The notes under the pieces are model-generated. The model was not told the DNA's origin, made no database searches, and was given only the letters and a program-made list of their open reading frames with translations. Source: Arthrobacter sp. B3I9 (GTDB lineage: Bacteria > Actinomycetota > Actinomycetes > Actinomycetales > Micrococcaceae). From it: a stretch of DNA of 64,000 bases. The position numbers and the translations under genes are program-made. This document shows positions 26,790 to 36,039 of this stretch, one piece after another. How positions within the stretch are numbered: position 1 is the stretch's first letter; every line of letters starts with the position of its first letter. The stretch is taken from NCBI RefSeq assembly GCF_030816935.1, contig NZ_JAUSYO010000001.1, positions 310,001 through 374,000 of the forward strand, written 5' to 3'.

Positions 26790-28784
26790 GTGGGGAACTC
26801 ATCAAAACTTTCACTTGTCCTTGTCGGTCTCGTTCTCGGCGCCTCCCTTGTGGGCTGCGATGACGGCCGTGCGGGCGCCCAGGAGGCGGCGAAGCAGCTG
26901 GCGTCGGCCGTAGCCGCCCAGGACGTCAGTTCCGTCGCTTTCGACGGCAAGGACTCCGGCGCCGCCAACGGGCAGCTCCATGACGTGTTCAAGGCGCTGG
27001 ATCCGGACAAGCCCACCGTTGACACGGGCGAGCTGAAGCTCGAGTCGGGCACGGCCACGGTCCCGCTGACCTACAGCTGGAACATCGGGCCCAAGGAGTG
27101 GAAATACACGGTATCCGCCCAGCTGAAGAAGTCGGGCGACAAGTGGCTGACCGTCTGGACCCCGGCAATGCTGGTTCCCGAGCTGGCTGAGGGAGAGGTC
27201 CTCAGCCTGGCCGCGGAGTCGCCGCAGCGCGCTGCCATTCTCGGCGCCGGAGACGTCCCGCTGGTCACGTACCGCCCGGTGGTGAATGTCGGCATCGACA
27301 AGCCACTGCTCGCCGGGGCCGACGCCGCGGAGTCTGCGGGCAAACTCGCCCAACTGGTGGGAGTGGACCCCGCGGCCTTCGTACGGCAGGTGGAAGCCAC
27401 CGGAGCGGAGGCCTTCGTCACCGCCATCACCTTGCGGGCGGAGGGGCGCACCATCACCGACGAGCAGATCGCTGCGATTCCGGGTGCCCGCGCCATCCCG
27501 GACTCGCTTCCGCTTGCTCCCACCCGGACCTTTGCCCGCGCCTTGCTGGGAACAGCCGCCCCGGCCAGCGCGGAGCAGATCGAGGCGTCCAACGGAGCTT
27601 TGAAGCCCGGAGATACCACCGGAACAGGCGGTCTCCAGCAGCAGTATGACGCCCAGCTTCGCGGCACCGATTCAACCGTGATCCGGGCGCAGAAGGCCGG
27701 CCTGACTGCAGAGGAACTCCGGGCCTCCCCCGATCCGCGCAGGATACTGTTCCAGGTGGAGGGTGCGCCCGGAACGCCTCTGAAAACCACCCTCGACGTG
27801 AACCTCCAGCAGCTCGCTGAGAACGTCCTCGCCAAGGTGGGCCCGGCGTCGGCCATCGTCGCCCTCCGACCCTCCACCGGCGCCGTTCTGGCGGCCGCGT
27901 CCGGCCCCGGCAGCAACGGCTATGACACGGCCCTGCTGGGGCAGTACGCGCCCGGCTCGATCTTCAAGATCGTGGATTCGCTGGCCATGCTCCGCAACGG
28001 CATGACCCCGGATTCAAAGGTCGAGTGCACCCCGAGCCTGACGGTGGACGGCCGGACCTTCAAGAACGCCGAGGGCTATCCCGCCTCGTCCCTGGGGTCG
28101 GTGACGCTCCGTGATGCCTTCGCCCACTCCTGCAACACCGCCTTCATCAATGCCCGGGACGGTGTGAGCCAGGCCCAGCTGGAGAGCGCCGCGACGTCCC
28201 TGGGGGTCGCCGTCGAAGCCCCCGCCCTTGGCGCGGCAGCATTCCTGGGGTCGGTGCCTGGCCAGTCCGAGGGCACCGAGCATGCCGCTTCCATGATCGG
28301 CCAGGGCAAGGTGCTGCTGTCCCCCTTGGCCGCCGCCGTGATGGCCGGATCGGTTGGCAAGGGTGCGCCGGTCTCGCCGCAACTGGTGTTGAATCCCGGT
28401 GCGGGCACCGGCCAGTCGGCGCCCACCGCTTCCACTCCTCCAGCATCGGCCTTGCCGACGGCATCCACCCCGACGGTGTCGGCGGAGCCTCCGGCGGAAA
28501 GCCCGGGTACTCCGGTGACACCAACCGAGGCAGCCTCGCTGGCGGACATGATGCGCGCCGTGGTGACTTCCGGCCACGCGGGCTTCCTGTCAGCCGTGCC
28601 GGGCGCTCCGGTGGGCGCCAAGACCGGCACTGCGGAATTCGGCAACGATAATCCACCCAAGACGCATGCCTGGATCGTGGCCGTGCACGGGGACCTCGCT
28701 GTTGCCGTGTTTGTTGAGGACGGCGGTCTTGGTGCCACCACGTCCGGGCCCCTGCTCAAGGAGTTCCTCACCGCCGCCGGCTGA
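26790..28784 (+). CDS. Lipoprotein penicillin-binding protein (transpeptidase) with NTF2-like N-terminal domain
   Basis: A 664-residue class B-type PBP. From the GTG at 26790 a lipoprotein signal peptide is seen (SLVLVGLVLGASLVGC, lipid-bearing Cys23). An NTF2-like MecA-N-type domain follows (about 30-145), then a dimerisation segment, and a transpeptidase domain with the catalytic SIFK at residue 390, SCN at 447-449 and KTGTAEF at 611. It cross-links peptidoglycan on the outside of the membrane. A Thr/Ala/Pro-rich insert lies near residue 545-575. An upstream longer frame is excluded because it would bury the signal peptide. Confidence 0.88.
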   Translation: MGNSSKLSLVLVGLVLGASLVGCDDGRAGAQEAAKQLASAVAAQDVSSVAFDGKDSGAANGQLHDVFKALDPDKPTVDTGELKLESGTATVPLTYSWNIGPKEWKYTVSAQLKKSGDKWLTVWTPAMLVPELAEGEVLSLAAESPQRAAILGAGDVPLVTYRPVVNVGIDKPLLAGADAAESAGKLAQLVGVDPAAFVRQVEATGAEAFVTAITLRAEGRTITDEQIAAIPGARAIPDSLPLAPTRTFARALLGTAAPASAEQIEASNGALKPGDTTGTGGLQQQYDAQLRGTDSTVIRAQKAGLTAEELRASPDPRRILFQVEGAPGTPLKTTLDVNLQQLAENVLAKVGPASAIVALRPSTGAVLAAASGPGSNGYDTALLGQYAPGSIFKIVDSLAMLRNGMTPDSKVECTPSLTVDGRTFKNAEGYPASSLGSVTLRDAFAHSCNTAFINARDGVSQAQLESAATSLGVAVEAPALGAAAFLGSVPGQSEGTEHAASMIGQGKVLLSPLAAAVMAGSVGKGAPVSPQLVLNPGAGTGQSAPTASTPPASALPTASTPTVSAEPPAESPGTPVTPTEAASLADMMRAVVTSGHAGFLSAVPGAPVGAKTGTAEFGNDNPPKTHAWIVAVHGDLAVAVFVEDGGLGATTSGPLLKEFLTAAG

Positions 28785-28875
28785 GGCCCGCTGCCGCTCA
28801 ACGCTGTGCGGGGTTCCTGGAACGGCGGGGAGCCGCGCAGAATGCGACCATTGACGCAAGGCCAAGCCTTTCACT

Positions 28876-29775
28876 TTGACCCAGCTGCGGTACTTCGCGG
28901 TGGTCGCCGAGCTGGAAAACATGACAGCGGCAGCCGAACGGCTCCTCGTAACGCAGTCCACGCTCTCCACCGCCATGGCCCAACTCGAAGCCAGCTTGTC
29001 GACCCAGCTGTTTGTCCGGCTCAGGACCCGGGGCCTGCGGCTGACGCCATCCGGCCGGCAGCTTGCCCAGGACATCAAGGTGCTGTTGGAGCATGCCGAT
29101 TCCCTGTACGAGTCGGCCCGGGGGCTTGCGACAAGCCTCGTCGGGGAGCTCAAGGTGGGCGTATTTGCGCCCCTTGCCCCCTTCAGGCTCCCGGCCATCC
29201 TGCAAACCTTCGAAGTCCAGCATCCGGGAGTCGAAGTCTCCTTTCTTGAGGCCGATTTGGCGAGCCTGCAGACGGCTCTCCTCGAAGGACAATGTGACGT
29301 CGCGCTGACGTACGGTCTCGGCCTGGGACGCGGCTTCACCTACACAGTGCTCGAGCGTGTGCCGCCTCATGTGCTCGTCCACGCCGAGCACCCTGCGGCG
29401 TCCCGGCCGGAGCGGAGCATCGCCCTGAAGGATCTTCAGGGTGAACCTGCGGTGGTGCTGGATCTCCCGCACAGCCGGGAATACTACGAGCAGCTGTATG
29501 CGATCGCAGGAGTCGTTCCCAACGTCCGGCACCGCTTCGCCGGGTACGAGACTGTGCGCTCGTTTGTGGCGAAAGGGCATGGTTACGCCGTATTGAACCA
29601 GCGTCTCTACAGCGACCTGACGTACTCCGGCGGAAGGGTGGTGGCCCTGACCCTGACGGACGACTTCCCGCCGATCGAGGTAATGCTGGTCCGGCCCGAG
29701 GGGGTGCAGCCCACCCGCCGGGCGCTGGCCTTCGAGGAGACATGCATCCGGCTCTACGGTTCCGCCCGCGAGTAG
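28876..29775 (+). CDS. LysR-family transcriptional regulator
   Basis: A 299-residue LysR regulator with the N-terminal winged helix-turn-helix (TQLRYFAVVAELENMTAAAERL, then TQSTLSTAMAQLEASL) and a periplasmic-binding-protein-like effector domain from about residue 90. TTG at 28876 is the only start that keeps the full DNA-binding domain; an in-frame stop lies just upstream and the next ATG is within the recognition helix region. It precedes, on the same strand, the transporter/hydrolase/amidase genes and is probably their regulator. The effector is unknown. Confidence 0.88.
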   Translation: MTQLRYFAVVAELENMTAAAERLLVTQSTLSTAMAQLEASLSTQLFVRLRTRGLRLTPSGRQLAQDIKVLLEHADSLYESARGLATSLVGELKVGVFAPLAPFRLPAILQTFEVQHPGVEVSFLEADLASLQTALLEGQCDVALTYGLGLGRGFTYTVLERVPPHVLVHAEHPAASRPERSIALKDLQGEPAVVLDLPHSREYYEQLYAIAGVVPNVRHRFAGYETVRSFVAKGHGYAVLNQRLYSDLTYSGGRVVALTLTDDFPPIEVMLVRPEGVQPTRRALAFEETCIRLYGSARE

Positions 29776-29882
29776 TGGTGCGGCGGCCGCCTAGCCCGTA
29801 CCAACGGCTACGCCGCGACCCAAGGCGGAGGTTCGTCATTGGCAAAATCTATCGGTCCGCCCAAAACTATCCATTGGACAGA

Positions 29883-29898
29883 TGTGAGGCGTATCACA
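29883..29898. promoter_or_regulatory. Crp/GlxR-like operator
   Basis: TGTGAGGCGTATCACA has perfect TGTGA-N6-TCACA symmetry, the consensus of Crp-family regulators (GlxR in corynebacteria, Crp elsewhere). It lies 112 bp before the small ORF at 30010 and in the leader of the transporter operon, suggesting cAMP-linked control. Confidence 0.5.
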
Positions 29899-30009
29899 GA
29901 GAGTTGTTCAAGTGCGTGGTGCTGGTGGCAGTCCAGCGGCAAATCCCACGCAATGACGGCTCTGGCCGCACCCTGAAGCGCGACAACCATGTTGATCAAA
30001 GGAGATTCA

Positions 30010-30159
30010 ATGGTTCCGAATCACGCCCCAAGTGTCCGACACATGTCAGGACCGTGGCTTGCCGGCAACACAGCGGCAACATCAGCAGATTTGATTTCCC
30101 GCACCCGTAACACGGCGGGAAATTTCGGAAACACGGCGCCCGTAGCGTGGCGTTCATGA
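30010..30159 (+). CDS. Possible 49-residue leader peptide coupled to the MHS transporter
   Basis: ATG at 30010 follows the strong site AAAGGAGATTCA and opens a 49-codon frame (MVPNHAPSVRHMSG...) whose stop TGA at 30157-30159 overlaps the transporter ATG at 30156 (ATGA). The peptide resembles no family known to me and has no clear membrane segment or signal. The strong initiation site together with the exact stop/start overlap suggests translational coupling: the transporter itself has little ribosome-binding site. It may be a regulatory leader ORF or a real small protein; chance is also possible. Confidence 0.45.
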   Translation: MVPNHAPSVRHMSGPWLAGNTAATSADLISRTRNTAGNFGNTAPVAWRS

Positions 30160-31538
30160 TTATCAACGAGATCAACGACCCGCCGTTGTCCGCTTCCCAG
30201 GCGGCACAGCCCGCCCAGGCCCTGACCCCGCCCCTGGCCAAGGACGAGACGCGGTCCGGACCGCTCGGCATCACCAAAATGCAACGGCGTGTCCTCGCCG
30301 GCGGCAGCATCGGGCAGTTCATCGAGTTCTACGACTTCACCCTCTACGGCCTCACGGCTGTCATCTTTTCCCAGCTGTTCTTCCCCGGCAGCAACCCCGT
30401 CGCGGCCATGCTTGCCACTTTCGCCACTTTCGGTGTCGCTTTCGTGGTCCGTCCCGTCGGCGGCCTGTTCTTCGGCGCGCTCGGTGACCGGATCGGTCGT
30501 CGCCGGGTCCTGACGATCACGCTCATCGCAATCGGCGGGGCCACCGCCCTCATGGGGCTGCTGCCGACCTACGGCCAGATCGGTGCTTGGGCCCCGGCAT
30601 TGCTGGTCCTCTGCAGGCTGATCCAGGGCTTCTCCGCCGGCGGCGAGTCGGTGGGAGCACCGTCGTTCGTCTTCGAGCATGCCCCGGTCAGCCGCCGCGG
30701 CTTTTGGCTCAACATCACCATTGCCGCCACCGCGCTGCCCTCCGTCGTCGCCGGGTCGATGATCCTCATCCTGAGCCAGTCGATGCCCAATGAAGCGTTC
30801 ATGGCGTGGGGCTGGCGCTTCCCGTTCCTGCTGGCTTTGCCGCTCGCCTTGTTTGGCGTCTGGATCCGTAGCCGGACGGTGGAAAGCGACGCGTTCAATG
30901 AGGCGAAGGCCGCCAGGACCAAGGAGTTCAGCCCGGTGCGCGAAGCTTTCCGCGAAAACCGGCTCCGCATGGTCCAGGTCATCTTCGTGATGGGCCTGAC
31001 CGCCATGGGCTTCTACTTCCTCTCGGCCTATTTCGTCTCCTACGTCCAGACCACAGGCCACCTGAGCCGCGAGCAGTCCCTCCTGGTCAACGCCGGTGCC
31101 CTCGCCCTCTATGCCGTGCTGCTGCCTCTCGGCGGCCGGCTGGGAGACCGCTTCGGCCGCAAACCGATGCTGATTGCAGGTTCGGCCGCGTTGGCAGTGC
31201 TTTCAGTGCCGAGCTTCATGCTGGTGACCAGCGGAAGCCTCGCTCTCGCCCTGGTGGGTCAGTCGCTCTTCGTGGTGGCCCTCTGCATCTATGGCGGAGG
31301 CTGCTACACCTTCTTCGTCGAAATCTTCACCACCCGCACCCGCTTCACCTCTGCGGCGATCAGCTACAACGGCGCCTACGCGGTCTTCGGCGGCACCGCG
31401 CCGTTCATCGGCACCGCCTTGGTCGGCGGCACCGGAGTGCCGCACGCTCCCGGTTTCTACATGGCCGCCGCAGCCGCCATCGTGTTCCTTCTGGTGCTGT
31501 TCACCAAGGTTCCCGAGACGCGCGGACGCATGGGCTAG
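30156..31538 (+). CDS. MFS transporter, metabolite:H+ symporter (MHS) family
   Basis: A 460-residue protein with 12 membrane segments. The MHS-family signature is clear: GGSIGQFIEFYDFTLYGLTA at the first segment, FVVRPVGGLFFGALGDRIGRRR at the loop between segments 2 and 3, and LGGRLGDRFGRKPML later. The family imports organic acids, betaines and similar metabolites with protons. Its place before a ureido hydrolase and an amidase suggests an amide or ureide substrate (inference). ATG 30156 is preferred because it overlaps the stop of the small ORF; GTG 30147 is nine bases upstream. Confidence 0.88.
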   Translation: MIINEINDPPLSASQAAQPAQALTPPLAKDETRSGPLGITKMQRRVLAGGSIGQFIEFYDFTLYGLTAVIFSQLFFPGSNPVAAMLATFATFGVAFVVRPVGGLFFGALGDRIGRRRVLTITLIAIGGATALMGLLPTYGQIGAWAPALLVLCRLIQGFSAGGESVGAPSFVFEHAPVSRRGFWLNITIAATALPSVVAGSMILILSQSMPNEAFMAWGWRFPFLLALPLALFGVWIRSRTVESDAFNEAKAARTKEFSPVREAFRENRLRMVQVIFVMGLTAMGFYFLSAYFVSYVQTTGHLSREQSLLVNAGALALYAVLLPLGGRLGDRFGRKPMLIAGSAALAVLSVPSFMLVTSGSLALALVGQSLFVVALCIYGGGCYTFFVEIFTTRTRFTSAAISYNGAYAVFGGTAPFIGTALVGGTGVPHAPGFYMAAAAAIVFLLVLFTKVPETRGRMG

Positions 31539-31584
31539 TCCCACAAGCCCACCGTTCTCCCCCGCAACATACAAAGGATTCCCC

Positions 31585-32850
31585 ATGACTTCAGCAGCTT
31601 TCCTCGAAGACTTCCACCACGTCGCCGGCATCGGTGCCACACCCGACAACGGTGTCGACCGCCAGGCAGCCACCCCGGAGGATGCGCAGACACGCAACTG
31701 GTTCGCCGGTTGGGTGCGCGACGCCGGCTGGGAACTGCAGGTGGACGGCATCGGCAACATGTTCGGGCTGGTGGAGTGGACGCCGGGGGCGCCCTTTGTG
31801 CTGATCGGTTCCCACCTGGACAGCCAGCCGCTCGGAGGCAGGTTCGATGGCGCGTACGGCGTCCTGGCCGCCCTGCACGCGGCCCGGCGGCTGGACGCCG
31901 AGGTCGCGGAAGGCGGTGTCGCGCCGAGGTTCAACCTGGCGGTGGTGAATTGGTTCAATGAGGAGGGCGGCCGGTTCGCTCCGAGCATCATGGGGAGTTC
32001 GGTCTTTGCGGGCCTCCTGGCGCAGGACCAGATGCTGAACGTGGCGGACCTGCAGGGCGTTACCGTCCGTGAGGCGCTGGACGGCATCGGGTACCTGGGC
32101 ACGGACAAGGGGCCCGAGGTTGCCGGATATGCCGAGATCCACATCGAACAGGGCAGGATCCTGGAACGTGAAGGCATCTCCATCGGCCTGGTGGACAGCA
32201 GCTGGTACACCCAGAAACTGGACATCGAGGTGCTCGGCGAACAGTCCCATACCGGGGCGACCGCCATGGCGGACCGGCATGACGCCCTGGTGGCGGCTTC
32301 GAAGATCATTCTCATGGTGCACGACGTGACTGAAGATTTCGCGGAGGAGGCCCTGGTCTCATCGGTGGGGCAGCTGACACTCGAACCCAACTCGCCCATC
32401 GTGGTGGCGCGAAGGGTGCATCTCGTCGCCGACCTCCGCTCCGGTGACCCGGACATCGTCAAGGCGGCCCGCGCAAAACTCATCGAGCAGATCGATGTGC
32501 TGGCGCGCGAGCACGACATCAAAGTCAACGTCAAAGACTTCGATATTCGGCCGATCCGCCGCTTTCCCGAGGCCGGGCTGGAACTCGCGGACAAGGTGGC
32601 CGCAGACCTGGGTCTTTCCGCAAGGCGGATCCAGACTATGGCCGGCCACGATTCGGTGGCCATGAACACGGTGGCGCCGTCGGTCATGCTCTTTGTACCG
32701 AGCGTGGACGGCGTCTCGCACTGCGAACGGGAATTCACCACCGACGAGGACATGGTTGCCGGTGTGGACATGCTTACGGGCGTAGCCCGCGAGCTGGTTG
32801 CCGGCGCCCTGGCCGAAACCTCCTCCCAGCCGGCAACGGCCACCGCATGA
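31585..32850 (+). CDS. M20-family Zn hydrolase (N-carbamoyl-L-amino-acid hydrolase / allantoate amidohydrolase type)
   Basis: A 421-residue enzyme of the hydantoinase/carbamoylase branch of M20 peptidases. Visible metal-site and family motifs are GSHLDSQPLGGRFDGAYG, NEEGGRF, AEIHIEQGRILE, GHDSVAMN and a C-terminal VPSVDGVSHCEREFTTDED. These enzymes hydrolyse N-carbamoyl amino acids, ureidoglycolate or allantoate, releasing ammonia and CO2. ATG 31585 follows AAAGGATTCCCC; the frame is open further upstream but overlaps the transporter. Its last four bases overlap the amidase start (ATGA). Confidence 0.88.
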   Translation: MTSAAFLEDFHHVAGIGATPDNGVDRQAATPEDAQTRNWFAGWVRDAGWELQVDGIGNMFGLVEWTPGAPFVLIGSHLDSQPLGGRFDGAYGVLAALHAARRLDAEVAEGGVAPRFNLAVVNWFNEEGGRFAPSIMGSSVFAGLLAQDQMLNVADLQGVTVREALDGIGYLGTDKGPEVAGYAEIHIEQGRILEREGISIGLVDSSWYTQKLDIEVLGEQSHTGATAMADRHDALVAASKIILMVHDVTEDFAEEALVSSVGQLTLEPNSPIVVARRVHLVADLRSGDPDIVKAARAKLIEQIDVLAREHDIKVNVKDFDIRPIRRFPEAGLELADKVAADLGLSARRIQTMAGHDSVAMNTVAPSVMLFVPSVDGVSHCEREFTTDEDMVAGVDMLTGVARELVAGALAETSSQPATATA

Positions 32851-34286
32851 CAGAGCTGCACTACCTCGACGCGAGCACGGCGCTGCGGCTCTTCCGCTCC
32901 CGGGAGCTTTCCCCCGTGGAGCTGATGGAAGCAGTGATCGCGCGCACGGAGGCCGTCAACGGAGGAATCAACGCCCTGACGGAAACCCTGTTCGAGGAGG
33001 CGTTGCCGGCGGCACGGCAGGCAGCTGCCCGATATGCGCGCGGCAGGGACCTCACACCATTGCTGGGGCTACCGGTAGCTACGAAGGAAAAGCACGGGCT
33101 CAGCGGGCGCACCCTCTCCCAGGGGCTCGTGGCCCGCAAACATGAGCTGGCACAGACAGACCATCCCGTCGTCGACCGGATCCGGCGGGCCGGCGGAATC
33201 ATCCATGCCCGCACCACCACCCCCGAATACAGCTGTGCCACCGTCACGCACAGTCCTCTGTGGGGAGTCACGCGCAACCCATGGAACCGGCAGTATTCCC
33301 CAGGCGGCTCGTCCGGCGGTTCCGGTGCAGCACTGGCGGCCGGGCTAGCGCCGCTCGCCACCGCCTCCGACATCGCCGGTTCCACGCGTCCGCCCGCCTC
33401 CTTCACCGGCACCGTCGGCTACAAGGCGCCCTATGGCAGGATCCCCGGCCAGGCCCCGCTCTCCGCGGACCACTACCGGGGCGACGGCCCGATGGCGAGG
33501 ACAGTGGCGGACGCTGCGCTGCTCGCCAACATCATGGCGGGCCGTCATCCGGGGGACCACACCTCCCTCGCGGGGACTCCGGCGATATCCAGCCCGCCCG
33601 GCGCCGCCGCCGTTTCGGCAGTCGCCGGCATGCGCATCGCGCTGTGCATCCGGCTGGGGAACTACCCCGTCGCCGCAGACATCGAGGCGAATACACGCGC
33701 TGTTGCCGCCGACCTCCGTGACGCCGGAGCCGTGGTGGAAGAGGTCGAGCTGCCTTGGACCACCGAGGAAATCAGCCGGACGATGTTCACCCATTTCGGG
33801 TACCTCCTCGGACCGGCCATGGAGGACGAAACGGAGGCTTCCCTCGAATTGCTGGCCCCGTACACCCGGCAGTTCATGGCGGACGCCCGGGCGGCCGCCG
33901 GAGAAAACCGCTTCATCGACGGCATCCGGGCGGAAACCCGGATCCAGGCCCAACTGTCCGCGGCGATGTCGGGCTTCGACGCACTGGTGTGTCCGGCCTC
34001 GGCCGTGGCCGCCCTGGATGCGGACGGCACGTACCTCGACGGCATCGACGCGGAGGGCGTGCGTCTGGGGCACTACTGGCAGGGGCATATGACGGGACCG
34101 TTCAACATCAATAACCGTTGCCCCGTCCTCGCCGTGCCGAGCGGTATGGCCGACTGCGGCATCCCGACGGGCGTGCAAATCGTGGGCCATCCGTTCGAGG
34201 ACGCCACGGTCTTCACCGTGGGTGCCGCCCTGGAGACGGTGCGGCCGTGGGCAGGGCGGCGTCCGGACCTCCTGGTAGGCAGCTAG
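32847..34286 (+). CDS. Amidase (amidase signature family)
   Basis: A 479-residue serine amidase. The Ser-cisSer-Lys triad is recognisable: Lys in PVATKEKHGLSG, the Gly/Ser-rich PGGSSGGSGAALAAGLAPLA and the nucleophile in SDIAGSTRPPASF, where the usual GGS is AGS. It hydrolyses an amide to acid and ammonia; the substrate is unknown. It is translationally coupled to the preceding ureido hydrolase and closes the transporter-hydrolase-amidase cluster. A perfect palindrome spans its stop codon. Confidence 0.9.
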   Translation: MTELHYLDASTALRLFRSRELSPVELMEAVIARTEAVNGGINALTETLFEEALPAARQAAARYARGRDLTPLLGLPVATKEKHGLSGRTLSQGLVARKHELAQTDHPVVDRIRRAGGIIHARTTTPEYSCATVTHSPLWGVTRNPWNRQYSPGGSSGGSGAALAAGLAPLATASDIAGSTRPPASFTGTVGYKAPYGRIPGQAPLSADHYRGDGPMARTVADAALLANIMAGRHPGDHTSLAGTPAISSPPGAAAVSAVAGMRIALCIRLGNYPVAADIEANTRAVAADLRDAGAVVEEVELPWTTEEISRTMFTHFGYLLGPAMEDETEASLELLAPYTRQFMADARAAAGENRFIDGIRAETRIQAQLSAAMSGFDALVCPASAVAALDADGTYLDGIDAEGVRLGHYWQGHMTGPFNINNRCPVLAVPSGMADCGIPTGVQIVGHPFEDATVFTVGAALETVRPWAGRRPDLLVGS

Positions 34287-34306
34287 CTGTACCCAGTACA
34301 GCTAGC
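34282..34306. repeat. Perfect 11-bp inverted repeat over the amidase stop codon
   Basis: GCTAGCTGTAC (34282-34292), loop CCA, GTACAGCTAGC (34296-34306) form a perfect hairpin. The amidase stop TAG (34284-34286) lies in the left arm. No T-tract follows, so it could be a Rho-type or non-canonical end, a transcript stabiliser or an operator for the ABC-F gene that starts 51 bp later. Confidence 0.6.
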
Positions 34307-34356
34307 CGCGCACCGCGGCCGCAAGGGGCAGGACGGTCCGTGGGAGGATTGACTGC

Positions 34357-36039
34357 GTGGCCCATATTGACGTTTCCAACATCGACTACTTCCTTTCCGA
34401 CGGCACGCAACTGCTCAACGGCGTGACCTTCAAGGTCCCGGACGGCACCAAGACGGCACTGATCGGTCCCAACGGAACCGGAAAGACGACGCTGTTCCGG
34501 ATCATCTCCGGCGATCTCGTTCCCGATGAAGGCGTGATCGGCCGCTCCGGGAACATGGGCATCATGCGCCAGTTCGTGGGCCAGGTCCGGGATGATTCCA
34601 CAGTGCGCGACCTGCTGGTGTCGGCAGCACCGCCTGCGCTGGCAGCCGCGGCCCGTGCGGTAGATGAAACCGAAATGGCCATGCTGGAGCACGACGACGA
34701 GCCCACCCAGATGAACTACGCCCAAGCGATCGTGGACTGGGGCGATGCCGGCGGATATGACGTCGAAACGGTCTGGGACGAGGTCTGCATGGCGGCACTG
34801 GGCCTCCCCTTCGACCGGGCGCAGCACCGGCCGGCCTCGAGCCTGTCCGGCGGCGAGCAGAAACGGCTGGTGCTGGAGGCGTTGTTCGCCGGGCCCGACG
34901 ACCTGCTCCTCCTCGACGAACCGGACAACTACCTCGACGTGCCGGGCAAGCGCTGGCTTGAGGCGAAGCTGAACGAGTCGAAGAAGACCGTGTTCTTCAT
35001 CAGCCACGACCGCGAACTCCTCAACAACGCCGCCGGCCGCATCGTCACCCTGGAGCCGGGCATCAACGGCGCCGGCGCCTGGGTCCACGGCGGCGGCTTC
35101 GGCTCCTACGTCGAGGCGCGCGCAGACCGCAACGCCCGCTTCGAGGAGCTGCGCAAGCGCTGGGACGAGGAGCACGTGAAGCTCAAGGAACTCGTCAACA
35201 TGTACAAGAACAAGGCCGCCTTCCGCTCTGACATGGCCAACAGGTACCACGCCGCGCAGACCCGGCTGGCAAAATTCCTTGAGGTCGGGCCGCCGGAGGC
35301 CCTGCCCATCGAGCAGAATGTGCGGATGCGGCTCAAGGGAGGCCGGACGGCCAAGCGCGCCATCGTCGCCGAAAAGCTCGAGCTGACCGGGCTGATGCAG
35401 CCGTTCTCCACCGAGGTGTGGTTCGGCGACCGTGTCGGCGTGCTGGGCTCCAACGGCTCGGGCAAGAGCCACTTCCTGCGCCTGCTCGCCACCGGCGGGA
35501 CCGACCCGGAACGCGAGCACCTGCCGGTGTCCGACGTCGAGATCGCCGAGGTCCCGCACGAAGGCACCGTCAAACTCGGCGCCCGGATCCGCCCCGGCTT
35601 CTTCGCGCAGACCCACGTCCGGCCGGACCTGCTGGGCAAAACGCTGCTGGAAATCCTGCACCGCGGCGACGAACACCGGTCCGGACTCGGCCGCGAGGCC
35701 GCGGCAGGGGCGCTGGACGGCTACGGGCTGTCCTCACAGTCGGAGCAGAAGTACGAGTCGCTCTCCGGCGGCCAGCAGGCCCGCTTCCAGATCCTGCTGC
35801 TGCAGCTCTCCGGGGCCACGCTGCTGCTCCTCGATGAGCCGACCGACAACCTGGACCTGCACTCGGCCGAGGCGCTGGAACGCGCCATCGACCACTTCGA
35901 GGGCACCGTTCTCGCCGTCACGCACGACCGCTGGTTCGCCCGCACCTTTGACCGCTTCCTCGTCTTCGGCTCGGACGGCAAGGTCTATGAGTCGGCCGAG
36001 CCGGTCTGGGATGAAAAACGAGTGGAGCGCGCACGCTAG
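34357..36039 (+). CDS. ABC-F family ATP-binding protein
   Basis: A 560-residue soluble protein with two ABC ATPase domains and no membrane segment. Walker A motifs are GPNGTGKTT (domain 1) and GSNGSGKSH (domain 2); signatures are LSGGEQKR and LSGGQQAR; Walker B regions are LLLLDEPDNYLD and LLLLDEPTDNLD. A charged linker of about 80 residues lies between them (KRWDEEHVKLKELVNMYKNK). ABC-F proteins act on ribosomes as translation factors or antibiotic protection factors; which role applies cannot be told. Start GTG 34357. It touches the next gene at its stop codon. Confidence 0.9.
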   Translation: MAHIDVSNIDYFLSDGTQLLNGVTFKVPDGTKTALIGPNGTGKTTLFRIISGDLVPDEGVIGRSGNMGIMRQFVGQVRDDSTVRDLLVSAAPPALAAAARAVDETEMAMLEHDDEPTQMNYAQAIVDWGDAGGYDVETVWDEVCMAALGLPFDRAQHRPASSLSGGEQKRLVLEALFAGPDDLLLLDEPDNYLDVPGKRWLEAKLNESKKTVFFISHDRELLNNAAGRIVTLEPGINGAGAWVHGGGFGSYVEARADRNARFEELRKRWDEEHVKLKELVNMYKNKAAFRSDMANRYHAAQTRLAKFLEVGPPEALPIEQNVRMRLKGGRTAKRAIVAEKLELTGLMQPFSTEVWFGDRVGVLGSNGSGKSHFLRLLATGGTDPEREHLPVSDVEIAEVPHEGTVKLGARIRPGFFAQTHVRPDLLGKTLLEILHRGDEHRSGLGREAAAGALDGYGLSSQSEQKYESLSGGQQARFQILLLQLSGATLLLLDEPTDNLDLHSAEALERAIDHFEGTVLAVTHDRWFARTFDRFLVFGSDGKVYESAEPVWDEKRVERAR

